A stretch of DNA of 64,000 bases from Piper betle (GCA_033002965.1 JAURVB010014173.1:1-64000); one strand, 5' to 3'. Positions 12,563 to 26,044 are shown, counted from the first letter of the stretch. Notes: a model not told the origin generated them from the letters alone. Made by a program: numbers and translations.

Positions 12563-13534
12563 TCAAGCTAGTTCACCTAATAGCATGAAATCACTGACTG
12601 ACATGTCAGTCCCCAATCTTCTGAATGGTTAGATGATGTAAATACTATTTAATTTTTTTAAAAAACGTTGATTAAAATTCTCTTAGGAAACTGATTATTA
12701 TCAACAAATCCTGAAAAAAATATCACATGGTAAATGTCATATAAATCATCACATGAAAATCTTCACTTTCAGACTGTACAAGTTGAATTCATCCATAATT
12801 CGTTAAAATACGCATAGATAGAGCACCAACTCCCGAAATCGGGAAAATCTGTTTCAATTCCAATTGCAACCTAGCAACAACAATAACATATTAACGAATT
12901 ATGCGATAGCAAAGGCGTGATGACAAAGCCCGCAAGCTGAGCAGATAGAAAAGTAATATAACAAAATGGTGCAAATATCGCAGTTCATCACATAAAAAGC
13001 TTCAAACTTTTGCACAATTCCTTTGGATTAGATCTATAATGTACTAAAACAACATGCAGTTCATCACCAAATTGGAAAAAAAAGCACCACTATTGACCAA
13101 GTTTACCTTGGTCGACAAGACATCAATCGTGAACTTCCAACCTCACGCCCCCATTAAAATCCTAAAATCGTGAACCACCGGCCAAGGTGACGCCTGACCA
13201 TGGGCATTTACATTTTTCTATGTAAGGAAACAAATTTTTTCAAACATATTTAATTATATCAAGGAAAATAATTTCTCTCTAACTAGAAATGTAAGTAGTT
13301 TATATTCTACACCAACACTAGCTTAAATGCGAGTAGAAAGAGTATCTTACCAGCACTTTAATAACTGAAGAGGCATGTCGGAATTCCTCAACATAAGAGC
13401 TGTTCAGCGCAGCTAAATGATTGTTTTATTTCACACACATGAAAATAATTATTATATCATTTGTTCTAGAGGAATTCCGGATTGCTTCACATCATGACAC
13501 AAATTCATATAGAACACAATAAGCCCAAAATACA
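12563..13534. other. Intergenic, no gene seen
   Basis: Upstream flank of the WSS1 copy and downstream flank of the FRIGIDA gene. Moderately AT-rich. A slightly GC-richer patch at about 13110-13205 could be a leader exon of the WSS1 gene, but nothing proves it. Confidence 0.4.
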
Positions 13535-16357
13535 TCAATGTGGATGAAGACCATAAACAGAATTTGCAGTCACCAAAGGTTCATTAGCCCTGCGGGAAGC
13601 CTCATGCTCCGCATAAGGGTCTCTATACCCATAAGAATAGCACCTGCCACCAGTGGCCCCACCGTTGGATTGTACCCCTCCATGCCCCCGTGAAGCTTCC
13701 ATGTATCCATTGTAGTAATGCTGCAATATACTTCGACGGGTTGTCTCTTCACTGAAGAGAAGACCTGGATCACCAAGTCCCCTCCCCGATATTCCTGCTG
13801 CCCTGTTGCTGACAATTGGTCCAACGTCTGTGTCACCTCGCAAGTAAATGTCGCTTCCTACTTCGGCAGCCAATGGATCCCTCTCATCACTTCTGGTGAT
13901 TGGAAATACACGACCATCAATATCTTCAATTGCTGATGGTCCCCCCATCATCAGTCCTGTCACGGCACGCCCAACTAAGTGTGACTGGTTTGGGCTCGCC
14001 AAACCAGTGTGGTACCTCTCCCTCAAACCCAAGAGTGAAGGTTCATATTCTTCGACCTTGTGCAACCCATGGACCTTCACACCCTGTTCCATGTAAGGTA
14101 GCAAACTTGGTCCAGCATGGGCCATCTGAGAGGATGGAGTTAGACGTTGGCGTTTTGCATTGTTCGTGATGGGCGATACCCATCGTTGAACACCTTTTTG
14201 TCTTGAGTCAATCATCTTCTTTGAGCTTAATATAGTCTTCTCAAGCTCCTCCATCTTCTCATTGATTTTAAAGTGAGAAAATTTATCAGGATCAATCTGG
14301 AACCTCTTAATGCACATTGCCACCATTTTTAAGGCAGCTAATTGTTTTCCAGTACCAGCTTTCTGAAATTAAACAACCAAAATAAGAAAATATTACAACT
14401 GAAAAAAACACACAATCACCTAACTGTATAAATACTCTTTGAATGAAAAACAAACCATGGAATCATGTGACCCTTGACCTTCTCTCTTTGTTTGCTTTGT
14501 ATTTTCACAGACTTCATTTAAAAAGGAGGTCACCAAAGAAACTGGTGAGAACTTCTCCTCAATGCCAAAAGCATTCACAAGTTCCAACGCTGCATCAAGT
14601 TTTCCTTTCTTGACCATCCTTTGAACCAAATCTGCAACAGTAAATAAAAAATATGAGGAGAACAGGCCTAAAGTTATTACATGAAATCAGTCTGGCAGTC
14701 CCAATCTTTCAAGATACTCTAACAAGAACAGTATTTCAATTCCAATCACACACAACACAATTCAAGATAACCCTCTATCAAAGGATAAAACCTCAAACAT
14801 AAAACATATTTCACATACTACCAAATGATAAAAGAAAACATACATTGTAAGATCCCCCAAATAGTAGTTAATCCCGCATCCAATACCTACCCGAATAAGA
14901 TTCAATATATAAGTGGGGATGTGCTTATGATCTTCAAATTAGGTAACCATATTAAAGAGATAACTTAGGTTTATTATGTTGCCTTGGACAAGAAGTTACA
15001 AATGGTATTAAAACAACCCAAGACTGTATTGGATGATGGGAGTCTATCTAGATATAGATTAGGTTCATGAGTCATAGAAAAAAATTTCAATGATGGAATT
15101 TCCTTAGCAAAAATATCAAATGCAATCAGCCAAAAATAAACTGAACAATTTCTTAAACAAACATGTGCCAAAAAAAAAAGAGATTTAAATCCAAAAGTTA
15201 TTTTTCTAATGACAACTCAAAAGAAAAAAAACTAAACACACTGGGTCTTTAACCCAAAAGTGATTGAAGAAACTATTTCCTCAACAATAACCTAGGCTTT
15301 GGCATGACCTGACACAAAGGTGCCAATCAGAATATTTTTCACATGTTCCAATCTGACACAATGCCCCAAAAACAAAACAAACGCACCGAATACGCGGCTT
15401 TATCTTGTAAATTCTTCTCTTTTTTTTAAAAAAAAAACTCTACATGAACAATTTTCACGCATATTATTTTAATCTGATCAGGTAGCCAAATCTATCCAAG
15501 CTAATTTCAACACCGCAGCAGATATTTTCTACATTGGATCATCTACCAATTATCTATCAGCAGGAATCAAATGCATACAACTCTTACAATTCAATTCCAA
15601 AGTAGATACCTTCGGCTTCATTTCGAAGCACGGTGGACGCCCGAAGAACATCCAAATCCTTCCAAATCTCACTTACATTCATCAACTTGATAAGGTCATC
15701 TTTCCCAAAATTCGGCGGTATCCCAAACGAAGCCATGAAGAGCAACAACCCGCGCGCATCCATTTCCGAGCACGCCCCCATGCCGCCCTCTTGAAGAATC
15801 CGCTTCTTCCACGCCAAGGCCTCCGTCGCCGCCGCCCAGCGACACCGGTCATCAATCTTGGCCGACCCGCCGGCGATCAGGAACGCCTCAAGCACCAGGA
15901 TGCAGGACCGCCGCACCGCCGCCATCGGGCCCGGCCGCTCGTACGCCTTGCTGCCTTGAAGGTAGAACCTGCCGACGCAACTCATCGCGAACTTCGCCAT
16001 GTCCGTCGCCTTCCGCAGCGCCGCCCCGACCTCGGCCCGAAGCGCCGCCGCGTCCTTCCCGTCCTTCGAATCCAACAAGGTCGAGATGTACTTGCGCATC
16101 CGCCGCCCCTCCATCCCCTCGCAGATGAGCTCGAGCTCCGACCTTATAAACCCCGACCCCACCACCGCCGCATCTCCGGCGGCCAGATCATCAGAACCCG
16201 CCGACTCGACCGCCCGGGAACGTTGGTCGATGTCGTCGAGGTAGGATTGGAGGTCGTCGAAGCGGGCGAAGAAGTCGGCGAGGTCGGAAGCGAGGGCTCG
16301 AAGCTCGGAGAGGGAGCTTGGGAGAGGGGCCGTGGGGGCGGCGGATGAGGCCCGCAT
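13535..16357 (-). CDS. FRI: FRIGIDA-type flowering regulator, 583 aa, three exons
   Basis: Exons 15610-16357, 14456-14631 and 13535-14362 join to 1752 nt in perfect phase, from ATG at 16357 to the stop at 13535. The protein has an N-terminal heptad-like segment (SLSELRALASDLADFF), then the conserved Frigida core: SELELICEGMEGRRMRKYI, the FYLQGSKAYERPGPM and RRSCILVLEAFLI blocks, MDARGLLLFMASFGIPPNF, then in exon 2 KKGKLDAALELVNAFGIEEKF. The C-terminal third (exon 3) starts with a coiled coil (KMEELEKTILSSKKMIDSR) and a basic KRQRLTPSSQ patch, then a low-complexity Gly/Tyr/Ser-rich tail. The MDARGLLL and FYLQG motifs fit FRI itself better than the FRL3/FRL4 relatives, from memory of those sequences. 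In Arabidopsis FRI scaffolds a complex that activates FLC; whether this gene acts in vernalisation here is unknown. Exon 1 is markedly GC-rich and exon 3 is not. The next gene upstream starts about 1.5 kb away. Confidence 0.9.
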
Positions 16358-16457
16358 CGCCGCCGGTTTTGCGGCCGGAATCGCCGCCGTCGCCGCCGTC
16401 GCCGCCGTCAGATGAAACCCTAGGGCGGCGTCGGCTCGTCGCGAATACGGCGGGCCG

Positions 16458-17886
16458 AGTCAAGAAACGGAATTTTTATTTGGGAATTCGAACCGAGCAT
16501 TATAAAAGTATCCCGGTCCACTTCTTCTCAGACTTTAACAACATCAGATTATAACCCTAATCAAGTATTAACTCTAATGGATCAATTTACTATTGCTTCA
16601 TTATAAGCTTAACTTTGTGAGGATATAATTAACTACACGCCCACAAAAAAAACAAACTAGTTCTTACTCTTTATTACATAATAATAATAATTTGAGCTTT
16701 TTACTTAGAGTAATTTAGTAAGTCTTGCCATTCAAAATCTACATTAATAAATAGAATAATAAATAATAAAGATAATTATGATTTTTTAACTCAATTTAAT
16801 ACTTTTGACCTATTTATCTTAATTATCAAAATAATTATATTATAAATTAATTTAAAGAAATGAATTATATCTAATAGTAAGTTATAATAATATATAAAAA
16901 AATTATCAACTTCTTTCGTATACACTCTACTTTTATAATATATAAATATTATTTTTACAACCCACAAAAAAAGTGTATAGATCATACAAGCTATATGTGG
17001 TATAGCTCACCTCAATTTTTCTCTAATAAATTCCTCCAATCCAATCTTTTATATATCTATTTTTAAATTTATTGTATTTTTATTTGTTTATAATTTTAAG
17101 ATTCAGTTAAATTTATTATATTTTCTATATAATATTGCATACAAAATAAATATACTTTGCAATTTTATATTTTAATTTGGAATTATCATCTAGTCATAAT
17201 TAACTATAATATTTGATAAATAAATATCAGGAAGGCATTATCATAAATGGCAAAATAAAGTTCTTTTTATTTTTACTTTTTTTAACAAAATATCGAACTT
17301 TGGTTGAGCCGAATCGAGCATCTACAGTCCAAAGATCATTTTTATAAGGATCGGAATCAAAATTGAAACCGAGCATATATCTATGATCAACCCCATAACT
17401 CAAAATCATGCATGTCCATGGTAATGATCTGGGAACATGTCAAACAAAGAGAGTAAGAGGAGCCAAGAGGAGGGAGATAGAAAAATTTTTAAGAGTACTT
17501 CTAGCATTCTAATCAGGCGATGGGGGTAAAATTTGTGAACTACTATACATCAACTTCTCCTTTCTTTACCACAAGTTGTTTCTACATATTTCACAATTAT
17601 CAAACAAAATTCACAAACTTCAATCTGTCAGGAAAGCAATACCGCGTTCAGCAGGTTTTATACTGCAACAGGTGGTTTTCCTGAATGTTGCCAAAAGTCT
17701 GAGCTTAATTTCTGCTTCAGTTCCTAATATTTTTTGTAATGTTCTAAGGATTTCTTCTGCGATTCATCACTTCCAGGCGCTCTGGACAAAGGATGCTACG
17801 TAAATGCTCTCTTTTTTTCTATACTTGACTGTGAAAGAAATTTGGTCCAAGAGGCAGTCAAATGAACTGACAACTCTTCACAATTG
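16458..17886. other. AT-rich intergenic region, no gene seen
   Basis: FRIGIDA promoter side (GC-rich to about 16460, then very AT-rich) and the 3' flank of the exchange factor gene, whose 3' untranslated region probably occupies about 17550-17886. No coding similarity was recognised. Confidence 0.5.
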
Positions 17887-20800
17887 CTAGAGCTGTTCTT
17901 CTGAGAGCAGTCCCTTTTTGTCTTGAGAAGTTATCCTTTGGTAGAGCAACCACACCTCTTTGTGAAGGCTTTCCAGCTCAAGCAAAATATATCCTAGATC
18001 TTCTCTCTCTTCCACTAAGTCGTCTAATTCCTTTCCCATCCTTCCCAATGCTGCACCCAGATCACATTCCTTTAAGTAAGCTGCTTCATTGGTTGTGAGC
18101 AGAGGAATAATCTTCTTGAATGCCATTAGTGCCTGTAAAGGTAATAAACATATTATGTGGTTTGGCTCGAGACTATCCCAAATTCAAGCAACAAGTATAT
18201 CTCATATACCTTCCTCTGAAGATAAAAATCAGATGACTTGATAAGATGAACTAAAGATTTCAAAAAGGACAGGGAACTGATGGGATTAAACTCTTGCGTA
18301 TTCAGATTTTCTAGATGCTCCTCTGCCAAATCCGCTAAGAGAGCAGATTTCCGGCGAAGTCGAATATCAGCACTTGAGTTGCTCATTATTTCCTATCTCA
18401 CAAGCATTCAAATAGTCAGGTTGATTAATAACTCTATTCCTTTCCCAGCAAAAACTCAAATTAGATGGCGTAGTCAGCTTCACCTGTAGCATTGCCGCGC
18501 CGCCATATTCACTATAGAATTTTTCTAGACCTTCCAAATTATCCCTCACAATGTGTGAAACGGCATGTAACGCCCTCACAGCTTCATCCACAATGGTCGA
18601 ATTCACCATTTTCATAAGCTTTGGCAGTGCATCTAGCTCCAAAATCTAACCTCGCAGAGTGTTTCAATATTACAATGTGTACACCACACGCACACAATGC
18701 ATCCAGAAGTGGTGAACCAGAAGAGTTTGTAAAACATGCGCATGCATCAAATGTTGTGCTCTTCTGTAACTCTGTCGCAAATAATGATTCTAGCAGATAA
18801 AAATTAATTCTGGCCAAGTACCTGGTATTTGACATCTGGGTTAATTTGACAAGCTTTCCCCAGAAGCCATGCAGAAATTGCCCGCAACTCTGCGCGATTA
18901 CTGTTAAGTGCTTGAATCACCGCAGTAAGACCACCAAATTTCTCGAAATCTAGAACAAGAAAATAGAGACAAAAAATCTTCAAAAAGTACAGGTAAGGAG
19001 GACCCACTACAAAGACAACTAGTGAAGAATAAAGGAAATGTTCAAGTGATCACAATATTCAGTGAGAACATATTAATCCAGGTAAAACTTTAACAAAATG
19101 CTTCTCAAATTTTTGGTTTGAAAACTGACGTTCGTTCAACTTATTCTAGCTTAAAACAAGAGTAGACACTTTTTTTACTCGACACAACATAACTTTGAAG
19201 ACTCGCGCAATAAAAATGAAACACTGGTAAATAGGCACGGAATGTTAAAAGGGAAGATTGTTACAGTAGGCATCATGAATATCTTCCAGAAAAATCAACA
19301 ACTTGTTTAATGCCCAACTACTGTCCTCAAAAGAACTGGATATGTTCTTGACATCAGCAATTACTCTTTGCATCATTTTAGAACGGGATGGCATCACGAT
19401 CTTGTCCATGAGTTCCTGCATGTTTAAATGACGACTAAAACACATAAGCGAACTTTCTTGGCTGTGTAGTTCCGCTATAACACGGTATTCCAGAATGAAG
19501 AAAATGACATTTGTAGTACACGACGAGAGATCATGCACAAACTTCTCAAGTTGGCCTCAATAAATTTCAGATGGAAAGTTGGGAATGATAAAAGATAAAA
19601 ACACGGTTAAAATCTACACGAAAATACAATAAAAGCAGAAGCCTTTGTCAAAAGCTAAGGTATAGAAGCTTATCTAACTTGCAAATTTGCCTTTTCTCCG
19701 CACTCACCTTCAAATTTTTTTTGCAGTCTGCTAATTCATCTTCTGACATTAGTTTAAACACTTGTGGCATTTCCTTCGGCTTTTCTTGATCAGAATTTTC
19801 TGGTAAATGATAGAGGCCAAATGTATTATATGCTATGAAAGAGAAGATTTGCGCCGTACGCATAATGTTACAAAATTTTTCAGAGTTTGAACAATGCAAT
19901 ACAGGTGTAATAAAAACAACTTCATTCACCAGTCCAATTACCATAATAAGAACAGGAATATAGGAGAGGATGACCAACAGAATACTTGACTATGTATCAT
20001 TACATTTTTCTCAGCATCTTCCTCGTGTCTTAGGATTGCAAGCTACGATATAAGTAAATCCTTGCAGATATCGGAACCCTGATCTACTCAAAATTATAGG
20101 GCTTCCTATTTTTGCCAAACAAGTTAACTATTGACTTAATCACAATCATGTTTGATAAGCTGATAACAAAACAGCCCCATATGAACTGGATGAAAGTAAA
20201 GGACGAACGTACATAACAACTCACACAATCATGAAATATTCTCCCAAGAAACAGTGAATTCTTTGTATCAGATGCAAAACCAGAAGAATTACCAGAAGAT
20301 GACTGGATCGTACTTTCCGTGTGCTTAATATCATCTGACATGAGTATATTATCTTCTTGCATATCCTTCAACTTTTCTTGTTCAGAATTTTCTGGTAAAT
20401 GACAGAATCCAAATGTATTATATGATATGAAATAGAATATTTATGACCCGTAATATTACAAATGCTTTCAGAATTTGTACATGACAAGTGTAAAAAACGA
20501 CATCAGTGTTCTCAGTATCTCTCTGAATTCTCTTCGCTTGTGTTAGGATTGCAAGCAACGTTAGAAGTATTCAAACTCTCATTCAAACCATACCAAGAAC
20601 AAACAGAACAACAGAAAAAATCACAGTGACGCAAGAAACAGCATATTCTATGCTTACATTCGAAAACGGCTCGATCATGCAAACCAATTTTCCGCATACA
20701 AACATGAAACTCTAACAAGAACGAATGAAACAATACACAAAGACCTCAAACTCATGCAAGAAACAGACAAGTCCTTGCGCAAGATTTGAACAACCGATTA

Positions 20801-21475
20801 CCATAGGACGAATTTTTTACATTTCAAACAAAAATTCATCGTAAAATCAATCAATCTCACAACCAACATGTTCGACGTGCAAATTGCAAACGCAGATCAG
20901 TAGCCAGTAGACAATCAAGCACTAGATCACAATCCGCATCAATCAATTAAGCTTTAATCACAATCACAACACCCGCAAACCAACATCCGCCAAACAATTA
21001 CTCGATTCAATGTTGGTTTTAGCATAAAATGGGTCAATCCCACAAACCAAATGATCGGCATTCAAACCCTCGCAAGAACGAACGAACGAGCAGACGAAAC
21101 AACTCGCACAAAAGCACAAATTCTTGCAAGAAATGGCAAACTCATCGCATAGGATGCTAGATCGGAAGCATTACCAGAGGACGACAAACGAAACACGAGG
21201 GAAAACAGATTTCTTGCTGTCCGATTTAACAAGTCTGCGAGCATGTCCTGTTGGGCCTTCTCGCGGGAGGGGATGTTCATATTATACTCCTTCAACAGCT
21301 CGTCGAATCTCGAAATCGAGGGGCGGTGGGCAGCGGATTGGTTCTTGCTGTTGTTGACGAAGGCGGAAGATGCGGCGCCTCCGAGCAACACCGCTAGAAA
21401 GCCGATCAGGGCCGGGATCAGCAGGAGCTTTCTGCATCTCATCCTTCCTCGTCCCCTTCTTTCACGGCCAGCCAT
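17887..21475 (-). CDS. Secretory-pathway Hsp70 nucleotide exchange factor, SIL1/FES1 type, 453 aa
   Basis: Eight exons in coding order: 21175-21475, 20293-20391, 19708-19799, 19265-19415, 18822-18949, 18484-18645, 18210-18392, 17887-18132. They sum to 1362 nt with every junction in phase. The N terminus (MAGRERRGRGRMRCRK then LLLIPALIGFLAVLLGG) is a basic signal anchor or signal peptide, which places the protein in the ER, where SIL1-type factors release ADP from BiP. The body is armadillo-repeat helices as in FES1/HspBP1/SIL1: LMDKIVMPSRSKMMQRVIAD, FGGLTAVIQALNSNRAELRA, SAWLLGKACQINPDVKYQ, LDALPKLMKMVNSTIVDEAV, VRDNLEGLEKFYSEYGG. The C terminus (LLSEEQL) is not a canonical K/HDEL, so retention is uncertain. 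I chose the ATG at 21475; an in-frame ATG further upstream would only add sequence ahead of the hydrophobic segment. Exons 2 and 3 are a tandem duplication. Confidence 0.88.
19784..20570. repeat. Tandem segmental duplication carrying an exon of the exchange factor gene
   Basis: About 130 bp from 19784 (exon start, acceptor and upstream intron) matches 20372 onward: both contain cagaattttctggtaaatga followed by ccaaatgtattatatg. Homology resumes further out (tcttaggattgcaagc near 20029 and tgttaggattgcaagc near 20540). The duplicated exons encode ENSDQEKPKEM and ENSEQEKLKDM. Confidence 0.85.
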
Positions 21476-22697
21476 GGAGGAGGGGGCACGGCCGGAGAGC
21501 AGTGAGAAGGCCACCGATAAGCCGCCGGAATCTTGATTCTCCGGCGACGGGGAAGAAGGAAGGAGAGAGAGAAAAGAGCGGGAAGCGATTAAGAGTAATA
21601 CTTTGAACACAAAATTATTTAGAGACGCCACTTATGTAATCCATTCATCGTGCCACATTAGACTATGTTTTTGTGTCCTAATCGAGTTTATTAATACTTA
21701 AACTGTTTCAATTATAAATTGAGTTTGCATTGATCTAATTTATATTTTGAATTATATCGAAACTGACATAATTTACATTTACTTATATTTTAATTGCACT
21801 GGTGTAATTTATATAAAAAATGTATCATAGGAATTAAGATATTTCGATTGCTCAGAACATTGCAAATAAGAAAAACTATTTTTAATATTTCGATTTATTC
21901 GATCATTGCGAACAGATTTCTTTTTAGAGCTATATATTCTTATTTAAACTTGTTCTAAAATGCAATTTTAGTCATATTTTATATGGCAAAGAAATGAAAT
22001 TTAAATATATTTGAATCTGGTTGTTCATTCCAAATGTTGAGCTTTCCCCCTACATGAACATCAAGTTTAATTAGTTTATGAAATGTGAACAACTCGTAGA
22101 AATCATTAAACAACTAATTTGTTTAATTAGTTTTCGCCGCCCGGCCAAAACTCAGACACAATTAAGAAAATGGTAACTGATGGGTTATAGTTAATAATTG
22201 AAAAATTAGCCAATAACCTTCACCTGCCCCTAATTAAGCTTAAATTTGGCTCTGTTTTCTACTTCAATAGACTGGTGCCATTTTTAGAATGGAGGACAGC
22301 CATTGGACGAGTGAAATACATCACCCCTTATTTACCAACCGAATAAACGATTACTACTATCATGGCTTTTGCTAATTGGGTTTCAGCAGTGATCAGTAAT
22401 CAAACCCAAAAGACAATATTCTAATTGTAAGATCCAATCGAAGAATGAAGGTTCAAAAAATTACAGAGGATCAAAGAACAGGGGAGCAGGTTAAATCTCT
22501 TTTTACAGTATACAGAGAAGGAGGAGAGGCAGACCCACAATCTCACAATCCATAAAATGTCTTACCACAGCAATATAAATGAGCCAGGACAACATAACTT
22601 CTCCCCAACAAAATTTGGCCCTGCACCTCTGTCAACTTAAAAGAGTGATCCTGCTGTGGAGCTAGAACAAGTCTCAACTAGGTCTCTCTTGATTAAG
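21476..22697. other. Intergenic: promoter side of the exchange factor, then AT-rich DNA
   Basis: GC-rich to about 21560 (untranslated leader on the minus strand), then AT-rich to about 22400. About 22430-22697 is probably the 3' untranslated region of the glucanase. No other gene was recognised. Confidence 0.5.
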
Positions 22698-25600
22698 TCA
22701 CGACGACACATATGCCCATAGCAAAGCCATGAACACGACAGGGCCTCTCACATAGCTAGAAACATGGCAAGGACTTGCAGAGGTCAAGCTTGATGATGGT
22801 GCTAACGAAGTTCCATTAATCAAGCTTCCATTCTTGCCAAAACTGCACAGACCAAACATCCCAAAAACATTATACACGATTTTGTTCACAGTTGCATGCA
22901 ATGAACAGCCATGGTGAAAGAAATTTAGTTGTCGGATGTCTAAACAAGAAATGAGGCATATATGCAGATGGTAAGGTTACCTTCCGTCAAATAGACATGC
23001 TCCATGACCTGTGTATAATAACATCAACAAAAAAATCAGTCCAAAATGCATATGAAAAGATGTATACGAGGAAGTTAATTTGTTTTCATGACAATCAAAC
23101 AGCACATACGCATTCAAAGCATGGCGGAAGTTAATTTGTTTTCATGACAATCAAACAGCACATACGCATTCAAAGCATGGCTGCACACTCATTGTTCACC
23201 TACAATATTATACAACACCATCAAGATGGTATGGTAAAAGACGTTGGCCCTAAAAATTGCTATGTCCTAGATATCAGAGAGGTCATTTATCGTAAATAAC
23301 TCCCTCGGGTTGACGAGAAAAACATTAGCTGTAAATTTGCCATGTACCAGGCCAGAAACAGGCAGGATATAGAAGGATAATGAAAAGCAAGGCATATTTA
23401 TGCTATTTTATAGAAGTTTCAATTACTATGCAATCTTCATTTCTACCTTCAAAACATTAAAAACAAACTAACTTGGATTTGTAGTAGTCACTGCAGCAAC
23501 CCCATTAAAGTCGCATGTTCCAGCTGCCATTCTCATTTGATGATAATAAGAGTTGAATGCATAATTTGCATGCGCCTCAACACTATCAGGTTCATAGCAT
23601 GGTTGCCCCTGCAACAGGGATGAACAATCAACCTTCCCAGGTCCACAAGCCCAATCTAATGCAGCCTGCAACATCTTTGAGTCTGCACCCTCCCTAGCAA
23701 TGCAGTAGGTCTGATTTGTTGTGTCATTAGCCAAAATCGCTCCGGATCCAGTCAGATGTAACACATAAACTGGGACACCATTTTCATCAAATAGACCCCA
23801 GTTCTTCTCCGATAATGCCCCAGGCTTCATATCTTCATTGTACAACTCGTAAATATAAGCACTGACAGGAACACCAGGGTACTTGGGAGTGCCAGTGATG
23901 TTCAAAACATGACGGATCAAATTACTGTTATAGATGTTGGCATTGTCAACCGTGGCATCTGGTTCCGAATTATCACCCTTAGAAGGCCATCCAGATTCAG
24001 TCACTACCACAGGAATATTGGTAAAATTCAAGTATGACATGGCAAATCGAGCTGCGTCAACCATAGCATCAAAGACATTGCTGTAGTGCAATAGGGTGTT
24101 TGCGTCTACTGCCTCTTTATTTGGAGGCAAAGGCCGGAAGAGAGCATAATCCAAAGGTATCACACCGTTGGACTGCATGTAATCATAATATGGGTATACA
24201 TTAAGCATGAAGTACGAATCGGTTGTCTGAAGAAACTTGAGCAAGGGAACAAGAACTGGGTTCCATGAGTGATTGAAGAAAGCCTGGGACGGTGGGAACG
24301 AATCAAGGATAATTGAAGATGCATGAGGAGTTGAAACCTTGATTTGCCTGTCAAGGTTAGAAGCCACCAAGGCAGAATGAATGAACCTGACTGCACTAAC
24401 AAGAATGAGCCCTGCATTGGTGAGAGAAGTCAGAACCTCAGATCCCACAGCAATGGCAGTGATATTAGTGGCAGGGACATGGGCCGCAACATTTCGTGTA
24501 ACCCAGTTAGCTGCAGTGGCATTAGATTGGCCAACTGCCAGGAGCTGGTCATTGGGCACAGACACCATGACCTGAATGCCTGTGTTGGCAAGTGCCACGA
24601 GCATAGCGCGATCAGCGTTATAGAGACGAACATGCCGGATTTGCTGCGCCTTAAGGAGCGCCACCACCTGGGTTGGGGATGGCATGTCTGAAAGGTCCGT
24701 GCCAATATTCACTCCAATGAAAGCCTTGTCTGCATGCATGGTAGAAAAATCCAATTAACTGATTAGAAGTGAAAGTCACTTAAATAAACAAACGTTATAA
24801 ATATCGAATACAAAATTCCCAAATAGATTTCTTAATTAATTAAAATATTCCTTTGCTAGGCATGTGAGTTGTATCCAACTAAAAAGAAAGTTGCAGTTGT
24901 TATGAAGCAAATATCAAGCACAGTGACCTCCAGAGCTAAATAATTGAGCCGCGAATGAGCTCGCTATCTGATATCAATTGAGACAACATCTGATAAACAA
25001 ATTCAATAAGGAATGAGCATAGCAGTCATATAAAAACAAAGAATCTCCCAACATCACATGCACATGACAAGGCAAATAATCTGCTGCTCGCCGATTACAA
25101 AACTAGAATGGCAAAGCCTCACGGGTCAACAATATAAGACACGAACGCGAAGACAACACACGGGTGGGTTTCCACTTGTTCCTATTGAATTTCATGGTGA
25201 CACAAAATGGTGGAACCCAGAAACAAAATGTTCCTACAGGAATTCAATAAGAACAACTTAGCTTTTGACGCTTCACATGGAGAAAGCGGTCCTACATCAG
25301 ACAGAATTATTACCAATATCTACTTTATTGAATGGGAGCTACCTAGGAGTAAAAACATCGGCTAGTAGCTCGAACCAACAAATCTGTCTTGCATTGCCCG
25401 GACGAGGACCACCAATCCAGGATTAGAGAGAGGCCCACGGGGCACATCCAACAGCAGAGCAAATCTACCACCGATATTGCTATGTACAATGCAGAGATAT
25501 GCCATCGGAGGAAAAAAATCTGTCTACTGTGTCCTCTCAGGAACAGTTTTTTCCTCTCAGGAAAGAAATGAATACATGTAAAATCTAACGGATTATGCAA

Positions 25601-26044
25601 TGCATGCAGCAGAAAAACAATGATTCAAACATCAATGAGCCAAAAAAGAAAACAACTTTGTGATTCTCACCAACAGTAACTCAAACATTAACATCAAAGC
25701 AGAAGAAAAAAAATACAGCATCATTAGATACTGAAAAAAATGCCACAATACATGCAAAACCGAGACTTTCCTCCAAACGAAGCTTCATTCCCACCTTCCC
25801 TAGCAAAGAACACACCTTTCCAAGCTAAACCAGCTCTTCCACCCCAGACAAAGAACATTCCAAACAAGAACCTTCCACATACATTGAAAAGCACTCGCAG
25901 CTACAACTTCTTCCACCAACACCAGCAGGAAAAACCAAAAAAGAAACGGAAAAAAAGCAACCACCCACCTTCAGCGGCAGCAGCAGCAGCTAGCACCAGT
26001 GCCAGGAGCCACAGAAAGAGAGGAAAACCGGTCGACGGAGCCAT
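22698..26044 (-). CDS. GPI-anchored glucan endo-1,3-beta-glucosidase (GH17 + X8), 501 aa
   Basis: Four exons, in coding order 25969-26044, 23473-24729, 22981-23008 (only 28 nt) and 22698-22842, join to 1506 nt in phase. Residues 1-25 are a signal peptide (MAPSTGFPLFLWLLALVLAA...), encoded alone by exon 1. GH17 follows: acid/base glutamate E123 in AIAVGSEVL and nucleophile E270 in VVVTESGWPS. An X8 (CBM43) module starts near residue 360 (TYCIAREGADSKMLQAALDWACG) with its cysteines spaced as usual (VDCSS, QPCYEPD, GTCDFNG). The last about 20 residues (VVFMALLWAYVSS) are hydrophobic and fit a GPI-anchor signal. Such enzymes hydrolyse callose at the cell surface and plasmodesmata; the X8 module binds beta-1,3-glucan. 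A 1.2 kb first intron separates the signal-peptide exon from the enzyme. The leader has a GGA-rich run at about 26137-26157. Confidence 0.95.
23070..23181. repeat. Perfect two-copy tandem repeat, 56 bp unit, in glucanase intron
   Basis: 23070-23125 and 23126-23181 are identical (ggaagttaatttgttttcat ... caaagcatggc). The repeat sits in the intron between the large GH17 exon and the 28-nt exon. Identity suggests a very recent duplication. Confidence 0.95.

Noticed and set aside
15791..16348. A 185-residue plus-strand reading frame opposite FRIGIDA exon 1
   Set aside because: It is the GC-driven antisense shadow of the exon: Arg/Pro-rich, no recognisable domain, no start or splice context.
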